64,000 bases of DNA, taken from contig JAHGAU010000022.1 of assembly GCA_019925105.1 (NCBI GenBank), positions 310,001 through 374,000 on the forward strand. The letters are read 5' to 3'. The number at the start of each line of letters is the position of its first letter. Position 1 is the stretch's first letter. Source of the DNA: Niebla homalea. Its lineage: Eukaryota; Ascomycota; Lecanoromycetes; Lecanorales; Ramalinaceae. The position numbers and the translations under genes were made by a program. Shown piece by piece: positions 50,901 to 61,707 of this stretch. The notes under the pieces were generated by a model. The model did not search any database. It had not been told where the DNA came from and saw only the letters and a program-made list of their open reading frames with translations.

Positions 50901-52278
50901 TTATAGAAGGCCCAGATTATTTATTAGGCTATAATAAAGTTAATTATAATATACGTTATAGCCATTTAATATATATTTAAGGGTATTCCGGGACATAGGA
51001 AAAACCTATTTAAATATTATAAAAAGTCCAGAACCGGTATTTAAGAATAATTAATAATATCTATAAAGTAACCTTTATCCCGGTATTAAAGTTTAAATCC
51101 CGGTATTAAAGTTTAAAGTCTTTATATCGTTAATTAAAGTCTTATTGAATTAAATAATCGCTTAAATAAGATTAAAGAAAAATATATATTTAATTACGAT
51201 AATAGGAAATAAGTAAATCCGTTAAAATCTTAATAAGCTTTAAGTTAAAGAAAATAAACTAAAGATACCTATTTCCTTTTTTATTAAAATAAAGTAAGAA
51301 TAAGTTAAAAAAAAAGGTTAATTTTACTAGTATCCCGGAGGTTAATTTAAGCGGATATAAGTTCCCGTTAAACGTAAAAAAATTAAGATTAAAAAGATTT
51401 AAAGAATAAAAATTATAGCGATTACTTTATAAATTATAATAAAATAAATTAAACATGAACGGAAATATAAAAACTTTATATTTTAAAGTTATTATTACTT
51501 AGCTTTTAACGATAAAAAGATTATTAATAAGTATTTCCGCTATTATAATATTATAAAGAAAAATAATAATATATTAACGATTTAACTCCGGACGGGTAAA
51601 AACGGTTTAACTTACTTCCTATTTACTATATATACCGGGGGTCGGATAAATACCGGATATAAGTATGGATAAAAAAGTAGGATGCTATATACGTCTTTAT
51701 TTCTTATCCTTTATTTACGGAAGTTAAGTTAAAACTTATTATAAAAGTTAATATTTATAATTATTATTAAATATTATTTATAAAGTAAAATATCCGGGTA
51801 ATTATTAAATTTATAATATTTACCGGATTACTATTATAGTTTAACCTTATTATAAAGATAAATAAAATTATTAAAAACCTTATAAAAAAGGCCCGTTATT
51901 AATTAAAGAAGAAAAAGAAAAACGGAAACTAATTATATTAATTATATAAACCGGAAAGTATCTTTTATAGCCGTAAGGATATAATAATAAACGTTTATTA
52001 AAAGTCTTTAAAAAAGTTAATAATAATAATAATATAAAAAAGGTATATATTAAATACGTAAATATTAATAAAAATACTTAAAAATATTATATAAGGTTAA
52101 AATAATATAAATATATAAAGGAGCGGAAGAATAATAAACTTAAAAATAACCTTTATAAGGATACGGTCGTAATATTATAAATTTTTTTTTAAGGGAGTTA
52201 AAATATAAAGAATATATAAATAGATTATTACTCTTTAAACGGCCGTTAATATCCTTTACCTTAAAGGATAAAAGGTAA
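47993..52278 (+). pseudogene. LINE copy G: end of ORF1 and ORF2
   Basis: Copy G after the H insertion. ORF1 ends near 48450. ORF2 runs to the TAA at 52276-52278. Endonuclease frame readable near 48610-48830 (QE block, then FINK and KDLKGDLNIYNIYNPP). RT FxDD reads F-I-N-N-V-Y near 50550-50570. RIP-type stops throughout. Confidence 0.83.
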
Positions 52279-52434
52279 AGGCTTAATAAATACCGGTTTT
52301 TACCCTAACGTTATAAGTATCAGGTTTTTACGGTTATTAATAAGGCTAAAAGGCCGCGTATTAAGGAACGCCGGAATTAGCTTAGCTAGACCCGTAATAT
52401 AAATCAATCAATCAATTAATCAAAATAATTTTAT

Positions 52435-55202
52435 TAATTATTTTATTTAATACCTTTATTATTCACTTTACGAAAAAATCGATTTAATCTTTATTATTTA
52501 TTTAAGGGAGATCCGTAAATTATATTATTATTTCTTCCGTTTTTATATAAACCTTTATTTCTTTAACCGTTTTTTATACTTTCTTTACCGGTAATAATAA
52601 GGTTATATTAACAATTTAATTTAAGGTTATTTATATTAATATATAATTTAAGTTATATTTTAAGTTTTTTCGTAACTTATATATTATAACCGCGTTAATA
52701 ATCTTTTCCGTATTAAAAGTTAAATTAATCGTTATTTTAAATTTATAACTTTTTTATGTAATAATTTTTTATAATATTAATAATAAAAAATTAATTTAAA
52801 TAATAATTATTAATAAGTTATTTAATTTAATATAATTTATTATACGCTTTTCCTTATTTTATATATAATAATATAGGTTAAAGTTTTTAAGCAATATATA
52901 TTTATTTAAAGTAATTAAAACCTTTTTAAGTAATAATATTATAAAAGGTTTTTCTTTATTAATCGGCGGTAAATTATACGCGTTATAAATATTAAGGTCG
53001 CCCTTTAAGTCTTTTTTTTTTTTATAATATAAAGTATATAAAAGTTTTTATTATAATAAGTAATATCTTAGTTATTTACGTTAAGCCGTTTATTTATAAA
53101 AAGTATATTTTAATTATCTTATCCCCCTTAAAGGTTAAGTATAATTCCTCCTTTAAATTAATAAATAAATATATATATAAGTTATATAATAATTCTTATA
53201 TTATTATAACGTTAATATCCTTAATTTCTTTAAACTTAAATATTAATATTATTACTTTAATTTTTTTATTATAAACGTTATATTATATTACTCTTAAAAA
53301 CGTTAATATATTATATATTAACCTTTATAAAGGCTTCCTTTTTTATATTTATTTAAATTACGGACTTTTTATTAAAATTAAATATTTTTTAGCTTAATAT
53401 TTTCTTAATTATTATTAAAAATATAAAATAACCGGCCTTTAAAATTAAGATTATAAAGAGCTTTCTTTTCTTTATTGTTATTTACTTTTTATTATTTAAT
53501 TAATTAAGCTTATATCTTAAGGTTACCTTTAATTAACTTATTAAATTAATTTTATATATATTATATTGTTAGATTTTCGCGGTTATCCGGGTTTTTTTAC
53601 GTTTAATCTTTTTAACTCTTATTATATACTTAAAATTTTATATTAAGTATTTTTCTTTATTATATACGGCGTATTTAAACGTATCCTTTATAAGCCCTTT
53701 AATTATTAATTTTATATATTTATAAGTATTATAACTTTTAACGTAAATTATATATTTTATAATATTAAAGTATTTCATAATAATATATTTATAGCCTTAA
53801 TACTTAAAATATTAATAAATATTAACCGTTTTATCCTATAATTAAGTTATCTTAAGAAATCCCCCTTTAATAATTTTTTTATTTAAAACGTTATTATATA
53901 TTTTTATTAACGTTACGTTTAATATAATAATAAAATACCTTTTTATATATTTTAAAAAATTAAGTTTTTTTATTATTAACGGAAGCTTATAATTAACGAT
54001 CTTAAGCTTTAAGTAAAAAACTATATTTTTTTTTTTTATATTCTTTAATATAATTTTTTTTTTAATTTCTTTAAAATATAATAAATATATTTTATTTATT
54101 ATAATAATAAACGATTACTTTAAAACTTTAATTAATTTATATTTTTTTTTATTAATTTAAGTTTTAAATTTCTTTAAGCTTTTTTTCATTTTTAAAGATA
54201 TTATATTAAGTAGGATATCTTTACTTTATAATTTACGTACCGTAATAATTTATTTTATTAACGGTTCCGTTATTATTTTAAAAGCTTTTATTAATTATAA
54301 TAAATTTATTTTTACCGTTATATTCCTTTTTTTATTATTAAATAAACGGATTATTATTATCTTTATCTTCTTTAATGCGGCCGCTTTTTCCTCCGTTATC
54401 TTTTTATTCTTTGCTACGGATACCCTTTTTATTACTTTTATTATTTAACTTTTTTTTATTTAAAAGGCTACTACCTTTATACCTTCGTTTTATATACTTA
54501 ACTTTAAGTTACCGTCTTTACTTTTTATTAACGTTTTCATTACCGCCCTTTAAGAGCTTTATAACCGCTCCGTTTCCCTTAATTTTACCTTTACTTTTAT
54601 ATAAAAGTCCCTTATATTTTTTAGCTTAATCTATAATATCGGTTAAGTTTTTAACGTAATATTTTTTTATTTTACCGTAAAGAGTCCTTTTAAGGTTTTT
54701 ATTGCCTTTTTTACCGTCCTTTCGCCCTTATTTACCGGGCAATATATTATCTCTGCTTTTTACTTTTAATCCTTTAAGGTCTTATCCTTTTTATTAATTT
54801 TATTTCCTTTTTATATATCCTTAATAATATTTTTATTACGGTCTTCCTGCCTTTTTTTTTTCCGCCTATATCCCTTACCGTTAATACCGTACCGGTTTTC
54901 TTACCCCCTTATTTATTTATTATTTCCGTATTATTATTACGTATTTTATACGTTTTAATATACGTATTTTATTAACCTTAATTCTTTTATTTATTTTAAG
55001 CGTTATCCGGCTTATTATTATTATATTATCCGTATATATCGTCGCCGTTTCTATTAATATAGGTTACTTATTTATTTACTATTTTATTCTTAACTATTAC
55101 GTTACTTTTACTTATCGCACTTAATATACTTCTCTTACTGTTATTAGAGCTGTACGTATACGTATCGTTTTGGACCTTTGGGGTCCCTTTATTCGTCGCC
55201 AT
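52435..55202 (-). pseudogene. LINE copy F: endonuclease half of ORF2 and ORF1
   Basis: Copy F after the G insertion: endonuclease part to about 53350, then ORF1 to the ATG at 55200-55202. The start reads MATNKGTPKVQNDTYTYSS. Downstream it is A+T-rich with many stops; it lacks the 42-bp duplication seen in H. Ten bases separate the ATG and the target duplication. Confidence 0.82.
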
Positions 55203-55248
55203 TTTTTCCAATCTTCTGATAATATAATAAGATGAAAAAAAGGACAAT

Positions 55249-55410
55249 TGTTAAAGAACGCAGTTCTTATTACGGCTGGCGGTATATATAAATATAGGCG
55301 GGTAGCTTCCGCGGGGTTCTTAATGCGTATATACCTTAAATCTATAGCTACGTTTATAGCCACTTAATAATTATAATAACTATATACTTATTATTAAGCC
55401 GTTCTTAATA
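55249..55410. repeat. Left LTR-like direct repeat
   Basis: Direct repeat of 58760-58921. Shared words include AGTTCTTATTACGGCT and TATAGGCGGGTAGCTTCCGC. Ends are short inverted repeats (TGTTAAAGAACG against CGTTCTTAATA). Confidence 0.8.
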
Positions 55411-55483
55411 AATAATAGCAGTAGCTTTTAATTCGATTCTTTATATATCGTTATATATATAAATATTCGATTCCATTAACTCG

Positions 55484-55942
55484 TTATAATTTAGAGCCTA
55501 TAGTACCCAGAGGCCCTTTCAACTCCGACTCCGGTGATATATTGCGTACTGTATCTCAGCTTAAACCCGAGCATTTATAGTACTTATTATAAATTACTTT
55601 AGAGTTTAAGCCTTTTAACAGGACGTGGAGTATATCGATTACTTTCTTATTAAGCTCGTTATTTACTTACTTTAAAATCGCTTTATCTTCGTTTAAATTA
55701 CTCTCCTTAATATTCTTATAAAGTATATGATTTAGCTTTTAATTATTATCTTAAACGCGAACCTATTTTATTGTTTACGATCTTTATATAAGATAAGCTC
55801 TTTCAGTATCGTTAATAGAATTAATATTAATAGTACCTTTATTAAAAGTATTAAAATTACCTCTTATAATACTTTAAGATTTTATTAATAAATTCCTAAA
55901 AAAGTCGAAGTAAGAGTAAGCGTTACGATATAAAGTTACCAT
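55484..55942 (-). pseudogene. Decayed 153-codon frame of unknown function
   Basis: Minus frame from ATG (55940-55942) to TAA, an exact multiple of three, with eight in-frame stops, mostly where CAA/CAG or TGG would give Gln or Trp. Between stops it reads like a real protein, e.g. RNAYSYFDFFRNLLI near the start and LNKKVIDILHVLLKGLNSKV in the middle, then NISPESELKGPLGTIG. It is mixed hydrophilic and helical in character, with no signal peptide or membrane segment. I do not recognise the family. It may be the C-terminal part of the product that starts at 58755. Confidence 0.5.
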
Positions 55943-55989
55943 ATAAAAGCTGGCTACCTTACGGGGGTCCTGCAAATCCTTAAAAGGGT

Positions 55990-57540
55990 GTTAAAATGGT
56001 AGGAAAATGCTTGGATTTTGAAAAGGGTACCAAAAGGCTTTCAAAAGGCTTTTTCCCATTTATCACCTTTATTACCTTCACCCTTACTCTTACCCTTATT
56101 ATCACCTGTACCCTACCATCACCCTCACCTGCACTACCAGTATTACCATCACCCTCACCATTACCCTTATCATCACCCTCACCATCACCCTTACCATTAC
56201 CATTACCTGCACCTGCACCTGCACCATTACCCTTACTTACGCCTGCACCTGCACCTGCACTACCACCCTCACCATCACCCTTACCTTTACCTGTACCCTC
56301 ACCCTGACCTGCACCCGCACCTGCACTTGCATTAACCTCACCATCACCCTCACCGTCACCCTCATCACCCTCATCACCCTCATCACCCTCATCACCCTCA
56401 CCACCATCATCACCCTCATCACCCTCATCACCCTCATCACCCTCATCACCCTCATCACCCTCATCACCCTCATCACCCTCATCACCCTCATCACCCTCAT
56501 CACCCTCATCACCCTCATCACCCTCATCACCCTCATCACCCTCATCACCCTCATCACCCTCATCACCCTCATCACCCTCATCACCCTCATCACCCTCATC
56601 ACCCTCATCACCCTCATCACCCTCATCACCCTCATCACCCTCATCACCCTCATCACCCTCATCACCCTCATCACCCTCATCACCCTCATCACCCTCATCA
56701 CCCTCATCACCCTCATCACCCTCATCACCCTCATCACCCTCATCACCCTCATCACCCTCATCACCCTCATCACCCTTATCACCACCCTTACCTGCACCCT
56801 CACCCCCACCTATACCACCCTTACTATCACTTACATTATTACCCTTACCACCACCTGCATCCTTACCCTCACCTGTATCATCACCTGCACCTTATTACCA
56901 CCCTTATTACCCTTACCCTTACTTGCACCCTTACTTGCACCCTCACTTACCACCCTTACCACCTCACTTGCACCCTCACTTGCACCCTCACTTGCACCCT
57001 TACTTACCACCCTCACCACCTCACTTGCACCCTCACTTGCACCCTCACTTACCACCCTCACCACCCTCACTTCCACCCTCACCTACCACCCTTACCACCA
57101 CCCTCACCTTTACCATCACCTGCATCATCACCCTCACCACCACCCTTACCTGCAATACCACCCTTACCTGCATTACTACCCTCACCCTCACTCTCACCCT
57201 TACCATCACCTGCACTACCACCCACCACCCTCACCTACCTCACCTGCACCACCACCCTCATTTGCACCCTTACCCTCACCCTCATTTGCACCCTTACCCT
57301 CTCACCATCACCTGCACCCTCACCCTCACCCTCACCTGCACCCTCACCTGCACCCTCACCTGCACCCTCACCTGCACCCTCACCTGCACCCTCACCTGCA
57401 CCCTCACCTGCACCCTCGCCTGCACCCTTACCTTTACCACCACCTGCACCCTACCTACTGCACCCGCACCTACTGCACCCTCACCTACTCCCTTACCTAC
57501 TGCAAATCCTTTACTAAGCCCTTCACCAGGCCCTTCACTA
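55990..57540 (+). repeat. Compound C-rich minisatellite array
   Basis: About 1.5 kb built from CACCCT, CACCTGCACCCT and CTTGCACCCTCA units, nearly free of G on the plus strand. Blocks: mixed CACCCT/CCTGCA at 56080-56340, a pure 9-bp block at 56357-56775, CTTGCACCCTCA units at 56925-57070, and CACCTGCACCCT units at 57310-57430. Open frames in every phase are a consequence of the repeats and not evidence of genes. Repeats of AAAAGGGTA-like words flank it on both sides (55985-56055, 57855-57900). Confidence 0.9.
56357..56775 (+). repeat. 9-bp minisatellite CATCACCCT, about 45 units
   Basis: Almost perfect tandem CATCACCCT, broken once near 56400 by ACCACCATCAT. On the minus strand it is GGGTGATGA repeated: G-triplets every nine bases, able in principle to form G-quadruplexes with six-base loops. 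CpA, the RIP target, is intact in nearly every unit. Confidence 0.93.
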
Positions 57541-57960
57541 TAATGCGACGCCCGATGCATGTATGCCCCTACCGCGACAGGCCGAAAAACACCGTGATTT
57601 GGATGGAGAACCTAAGAGGTAAGCAAGGCCCCTCACCTGCACCCTTACCCGAACCCTCAGCAGACCCTTTACAAGCCCTTTACCAGGCCCCTCACCAAGC
57701 CCCTCACTAGGCCCTTTATTAGGCCCTTTATTAGGCCCCTTAATAGGCCCTTTAATAGATAGATATATAAATAGATAGAAAATAAATTAATAATACTTTA
57801 TTACCTCAAAGGCCCCCCCCAAGCAGGCCCAAAAGATTACCCCTTAAATCTCAAAATGGTAACAAAAGGGTATCAAAAGGGTACCAAAATGATTATTTTT
57901 TTAAAAGGCTTTTTTTAAAAAAAGGCTTGAAATCTTAAAGTTTAATCAATGAGAACGGCC
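57541..57960. other. GC-rich unique patch and AGGCCCTTTATT-type repeats
   Basis: 57541-57640 is unique and GC-rich (CGACGCCCGATGCATG and similar) with no recognised gene. 57655-57750 has about nine degenerate 12-15-bp units of the form AGGCCCCTCACCA to AGGCCCTTTATT. A GATA-type run follows, then AAAAGGGTA words. Confidence 0.6.
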
Positions 57961-57969
57961 TTTTTGAAA

Positions 57970-58755
57970 TCAAAGCATTTTGACACCCTTTTGGGCCTTT
58001 GGTCGAAACCGGTAAGGTACTTTTCTTATACGGCCGCTATAGCTTGTAAAGCCTACGTCGCCCTTAGCTCCTTTATGAAAGATCTTACTTATTACTTAAT
58101 CGATAGCCTTCTCGATTAACATTTTTACTACCTATACCCTCTACGCTATTATAAGCAAAGAACAAATAAGTCATTAAGTAAATCGTAATTAAGGCTCGTT
58201 AAATCATGCTTTAATAAGTAAAGCCATTATTTGCTTTATAAATACGCTTTAAGATACATTTATTATTAATCGATATAAGTAAGCTGTTAATTATCTACCA
58301 GGCTATTATAAATCATATACCAGGTATTATACTTTATTTACCTATCGATTAATAAATCGCGGCCTTTAAGAAACGGGTTGGTATAAAATTTACATTTAAT
58401 AAGCAATAAGAGATTCGGGATAATAACGACCGATTTTACTTAATAAGGAAGTAATAATACGACCCGGCAATACCTCGGATATATCGTTTTTGAACTTTTT
58501 AGCTTAATCTTAAGTCTTAAAAACACGATTATATCCCGGGTGGATAAGGGATTTTTCGGCTTATACTTTAGGGTTTTTCTTAGTATATAATTTTAACATT
58601 AGCTTTATGCGCTATTTATACTTATTCAAATTATTTCCTCAGTATATTCGGCGTTAACCATATATATTCTCTAGCCCGAATACCGCTTAAACGATAAAGA
58701 CTACCTCGCTATCGTTATTATAATGTAAGCGTTGCTTTTTTGATTTTTTATCGGC
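57970..58755 (-). pseudogene. Decayed 262-codon frame of unknown function next to the LTR
   Basis: One minus frame kept without frameshift from just inside the right-hand LTR to TGA, 262 codons with about two dozen in-frame stops, almost all explainable as former Gln or Trp. Stretches between stops look protein-like: KLMLKLYTKKNPKV, VLPGRIITSLLSKIGRYYPE, AKGDVGFTSYSGRIRKVPYR. Basic and rich in Leu/Ile/Lys; no membrane segment. No reverse transcriptase, integrase, protease or zinc-knuckle motif is seen. I do not recognise the family. The original start codon is not certain. Confidence 0.5.
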
Positions 58756-58759
58756 ATAT

Positions 58760-58921
58760 TATTGAAGAACGTAGTTCTTATTACGGCTTACGGTATATAT
58801 AAGTATAGGCGGGTAGCTTCCGCGGGGGTCTTAGCGCGTATATACCTTAAATCCATAGCTGCGTCCATAGCTACTTAATAATTATAACAATTATACACTT
58901 ATCACCAAACCGTTCTTAATA
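58760..58921. repeat. Right LTR-like direct repeat
   Basis: Direct copy of 55249-55410 differing mainly by transitions. Followed by ATAAT, the presumed mutated target duplication of ACAAT. Confidence 0.8.
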
Positions 58922-59035
58922 ATAATACGTTAATAATTTAACTTTAATCAGGTAAGAATAGTTTTATATTTTTCCTTTATAGTATTTATCGTGTATATGT
59001 GGATACGTGGTGTTTTTGGTGTTTGTAGTGTTTTG

Positions 59036-59290
59036 ATTAACCTGTCTCAGGCTGAGTTACAGGGACCTCGCCGTTAAGGTACCCCCGCTATAACCCGGCC
59101 ACGGGGTAAAGCCAGGGCTAAGGAACCCCCGTATAAGCTAAGAACCTGGGACTATCTATATAGAGCTAAATATATAAAAAGAGTAAGTGGATAAGTAATT
59201 TTAATAAAAGCCGTTATTTAAATAAATCTTTAAAAATAAAATAAAGAATTTAAGGATTTAGATAAGCTGGCTTATATAAATCTTTAAGCT
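59036..59290. repeat. GC-rich direct repeat R1, left copy
   Basis: Shares with 59601-59785 the block GGTACCCCCGCTATA plus CCCGGC and ACGGGGTAAAG, ATTAACCT upstream and GCTGGCCT/GCTGGCTT downstream. It contains an imperfect hairpin CCTGTCTCAG / CTGAGTTACAGG at 59041-59063. Could be a solo LTR or half of a short LTR pair; ends not fixed. Confidence 0.6.
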
Positions 59291-59600
59291 CCCCTATATG
59301 GCCCTTAAAGAGCCATTTATATCAAAAGTACTCACATTAGTTACCCGGCACTCGGGTAGATTAGATATGATCCGAAGCTAGACCCAATTAGGGTAGCCGG
59401 GATTCAGGAGTACTTAGCCGCACTTCTGTACATAGAGAATAATCAAGTAACTTACACCTCACATTTCAAGAATTTAACCGATAAGTAAATATTCTATATA
59501 TCCGGTAAATTAATTAATAATTAAACTATACCCTTTAATTTGCTTGATCCCTGCTATATATATATAAATACGTAATATTTTTAATATTTATAATATTTTA
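59291..59600. other. Interval between the two R1 repeats
   Basis: 59330-59480 is GC-richer and keeps CpA; its end (CAAGTAACTTACACCTCACATTTCAAG) resembles the copia LTR end near 61808-61833 (CAAGTTACACCTTACCATTTCAACA), so it may be a diverged LTR fragment. The rest is A+T-rich with nothing recognised. Confidence 0.45.
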
Positions 59601-59785
59601 ATTAACCTATCTTAGGACCTAAGCTATTAAAACCTCGCCGTCGAGGTCCTAAAGCATTTCGCCGTCGAGGTACCCCCGCTATAGCCCGGCTACGGGGTAA
59701 AGTTTAGGTTTAAAAACCCTTAAAGTTAAGATATAAGTTTTAAAAAAACGATTTAAATAAATATCGGCTGGCCTATTTAACCTAA
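59601..59785. repeat. GC-rich direct repeat R1, right copy
   Basis: Second copy of R1. Carries an internal duplication of CGCCGTCGAGGT (59636-59647 and 59660-59671). Shorter than the left copy by about 60-70 bp. Confidence 0.6.
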
Positions 59786-59970
59786 AGTAAGTTAATAATA
59801 TTATAATACCGTAAGGATAATATTATTAATTAAGTTAATAGGTATAAAGTTAATATATATTTAACTTTTATTTATCAAGTTTTTTAATAAACTTAATATT
59901 TAACCTAACTTTTTATACGTCCATAATTATATCCCGATGGAAAAAGTGGCCGGAATAATTACTATAGATA

Positions 59971-60567
59971 TTTGCCTCAGTCCCTCAGACGTATGTGGCT
60001 TTGCCATGCCTTAGCCACAGCGGGCTGTGGAGGCTCCCACACGTCTAAGCGCAGAACCCCGTATTTTTATCAGATTTATATTATCTATAAGTATTTTATT
60101 TAAATATTTCTCCCTACCTGATTTTAAATTTTAAGTATAATATTTAAGTAAATTTAAACATGTTTTATATAAATAATACTATAAGATTTCCATTAATTAA
60201 TTAAGAATAAATTTAAGAAGTTTGGGATTTTATATATAATTCCCGTTATTTTATTTCGTAAAAATGGAAACTTTCGTTTTTTTAGTCGGAGTATATTTTA
60301 CTTATAAATATATTGAAATTTTTCGTTAAACTTATTTTCAAGGCGAGATTTAATAAATTTTTCGCCTTAAGATATTTCGTATTATAGATTTTTGCTTTTC
60401 ATTATTATTCCCCAGGCCTCGACGTAAAAATTTTATATATGAAAAATAGGAAATAAGGCGGATCAGGCAAAAATTCAAAGTTCTAAGCTCAGACGCGTAG
60501 AAGAAAGGGCTATTTATCAGCCACTATCTAGCCCGAATCTACATAGCGTCTGAGGGACTGAGGCAAA
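59971..60567. mobile_element. 597-bp terminal-inverted-repeat DNA element (MITE-like)
   Basis: Perfect 21-bp inverted repeats, TTTGCCTCAGTCCCTCAGAC at the left and its complement at 60547-60567, extending imperfectly to about 27 bp. Flanked by TAGATA on both sides (59965-59970, 60568-60573); the duplication may be the 6 bp or just TA. The interior is A+T-rich apart from a GC-rich end with hairpin GTGGCT/AGCCAC at 59995-60018. No transposase frame. It is a non-autonomous DNA transposon; the superfamily is not clear from these ends. Confidence 0.88.
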
Positions 60568-60573
60568 TAGATA

Positions 60574-60869
60574 TTATACTATATAAGCCGCTTATATAAT
60601 ATATTAATAATAAAATCCCGTATAAATAACCTTAAAGTAAGAAAGAAGAGCGAAGCTTATGGTAAAGCCGTTACTTAAAAATATAGGTCCTTTAAAGATT
60701 ATATAAGGTAAGCCTTACTGGAGGTTATTACGATTTTAAAAGTAATTCCTTCTTAAAAAGTATCCGTTTTGTATATTAAAATATAAAACTCTATATAACC
60801 ATCCCTGAACTTTATATATAATTAGGTTATATAATATTTTTAAAGTCCGATCTAAGGTCGGCTTTATTA
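60574..60869. other. A+T-rich spacer right of the TIR element
   Basis: Mixed composition, no gene or repeat boundary recognised. Confidence 0.5.
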
Positions 60870-61370
60870 TAGGTGAACTCCTCCACCCGCAAAAAGCCTA
60901 TATAAGTAAAATAAAAAACGGCGCGTATAATAAAGTTAAATTTAATATTAATATTGAAGCTACGTATAAGCTTAATAAGGATATTGTTAATAATAAGAAG
61001 CCGTTCTTTTTATATATATTTACTTTATAGTTTCTTTACGTCGTATATAAGATATTAAAGTATTGGGTATTGGAAAACCTCGAGGTTCCCGACGCCCCGG
61101 TTGATATATATTAATTTAACGGCAATAAGGTAGCTTTTAATAGTTTTATAAGGTAACTTTTTAATATTAATAAAATATATATATTATTTAATAAGTATAA
61201 AAAATAAAGTAAAAATGGCCAGGTAAACCCCGTATATAATATATTACTTAAAGTAAGAGTTATTCTTTATATTATATAACGACCTTATATTTAATATGAA
61301 ATTAAAACGTAAGTATTACGCCGCTTATAAATTAATTTAATTTATGTCCCACCCGTTTTAATATTCTTAT
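60870..61370 (+). pseudogene. Decayed frame of unknown function
   Basis: A single plus frame reads well between RIP-type stops: PQKAYISKIKNGAYNKVKFN, then LYVVYKILKYWVLENLEVPD and VDIY*FNGNKVAFNSFIR*L, with stops at likely Gln/Trp codons. Beyond 61260 stops become frequent. It is immediately upstream of the copia LTR and outside that element. I do not recognise a family. Confidence 0.4.
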
Positions 61371-61707
61371 AATCCGGTATAATTATAATATATGTAAGTA
61401 TATAAGTTAAAGTAAATTATTAGCGATTCTTTCTTAGTTAAATCTTAAAATCCAATTTATTATTTAATGATCCTTAATAAAGATTTATTCCGTAATATAT
61501 TTGATATCGTCCAGGAGTAAAATAAGGGTTAATTAACGGATAATATTTATAGCCTAGCCTTATACGGTTAAATTCTTAATACCGTAAACAATTTCCGTAT
61601 TATTTAAGTAAATTATTACCGAGTTCTTTATAAATATAATATATTATTGCTATAAAGCCTTAAGTACGGCTATTATCTTAAGGACGTTTATATAAGCCTT
61701 TTTCAAC
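61371..61707. other. A+T-rich spacer before the copia LTR
   Basis: Stop-rich in all frames; possibly the tail of the decayed frame to the left. Nothing else recognised. Confidence 0.5.

Larger units (their letters stand above)
40725..52421 (+). mobile_element. LINE copy G (Tad1-like), split by copy H
   Basis: Plus-strand full-length element inserted in F. Pieces 40725-42141 and 47993-52421, about 5.85 kb. Perfect 13-bp duplication AAAATAATTTTAT at 40712-40724 and 52422-52434. Tail ATCAATCAATCAATTAATC. Thirty-four bases lie between duplication and ATG (40759). A 19-bp tandem duplication (ATCCCGGTATTAAAGTTTA) sits at about 51077-51114. Confidence 0.93.
37695..55212 (-). mobile_element. LINE copy F (Tad1-like), host of nest 2
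   Basis: Full-length minus-strand element in two pieces, 37695-40724 and 52435-55212, together 5.8 kb. Tail TGATTAATTGATTGATTGA at the left, ATG at 55200-55202. Target duplication TTTTTAATAATAT (37682-37694) versus CTTCTGATAATAT (55213-55225): the three differences are all RIP-type transitions. Split by copy G. Confidence 0.88.
55249..58921 (-). mobile_element. Unclassified 3.7-kb LTR-flanked element with tandem array
   Basis: Two 162-bp direct repeats (55249-55410, 58760-58921) beginning TGTTAAAGAACG / TATTGAAGAACG and ending CGTTCTTAATA, as LTRs with TG...CA ends would after RIP. Outer flanks ACAAT (55244-55248) and ATAAT (58922-58926) fit a 5-bp duplication with one C-to-T change; inner flanks do not match. 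Inside are two decayed minus-strand frames (57970-58755 and 55484-55942) and a 1.5-kb C-rich array. I see no reverse transcriptase, integrase, primer site or polypurine tract. It could be a non-autonomous LTR element carrying its own or a captured gene. Strand is inferred from the frames. Confidence 0.55.

Noticed and set aside
55121..55363. 80-codon minus frame crossing from the LTR-like repeat into copy F
   Set aside because: It spans the boundary of two unrelated elements, including the F target duplication, so it is accidental.
56357..56775. Telomere-like repeat or CRISPR array
   Set aside because: The unit CATCACCCT is not TTAGGG, and there are no spacers between repeats, so neither applies.
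55996..57560. Several open frames in both strands across the C-rich array (Pro/His/Leu-rich, and a Met-Arg-Val repeat)
   Set aside because: They are translations of CACCCT-type tandem repeats in different phases, open only because the units lack stop codons. No start context, conserved domain or non-repeat sequence supports a gene.
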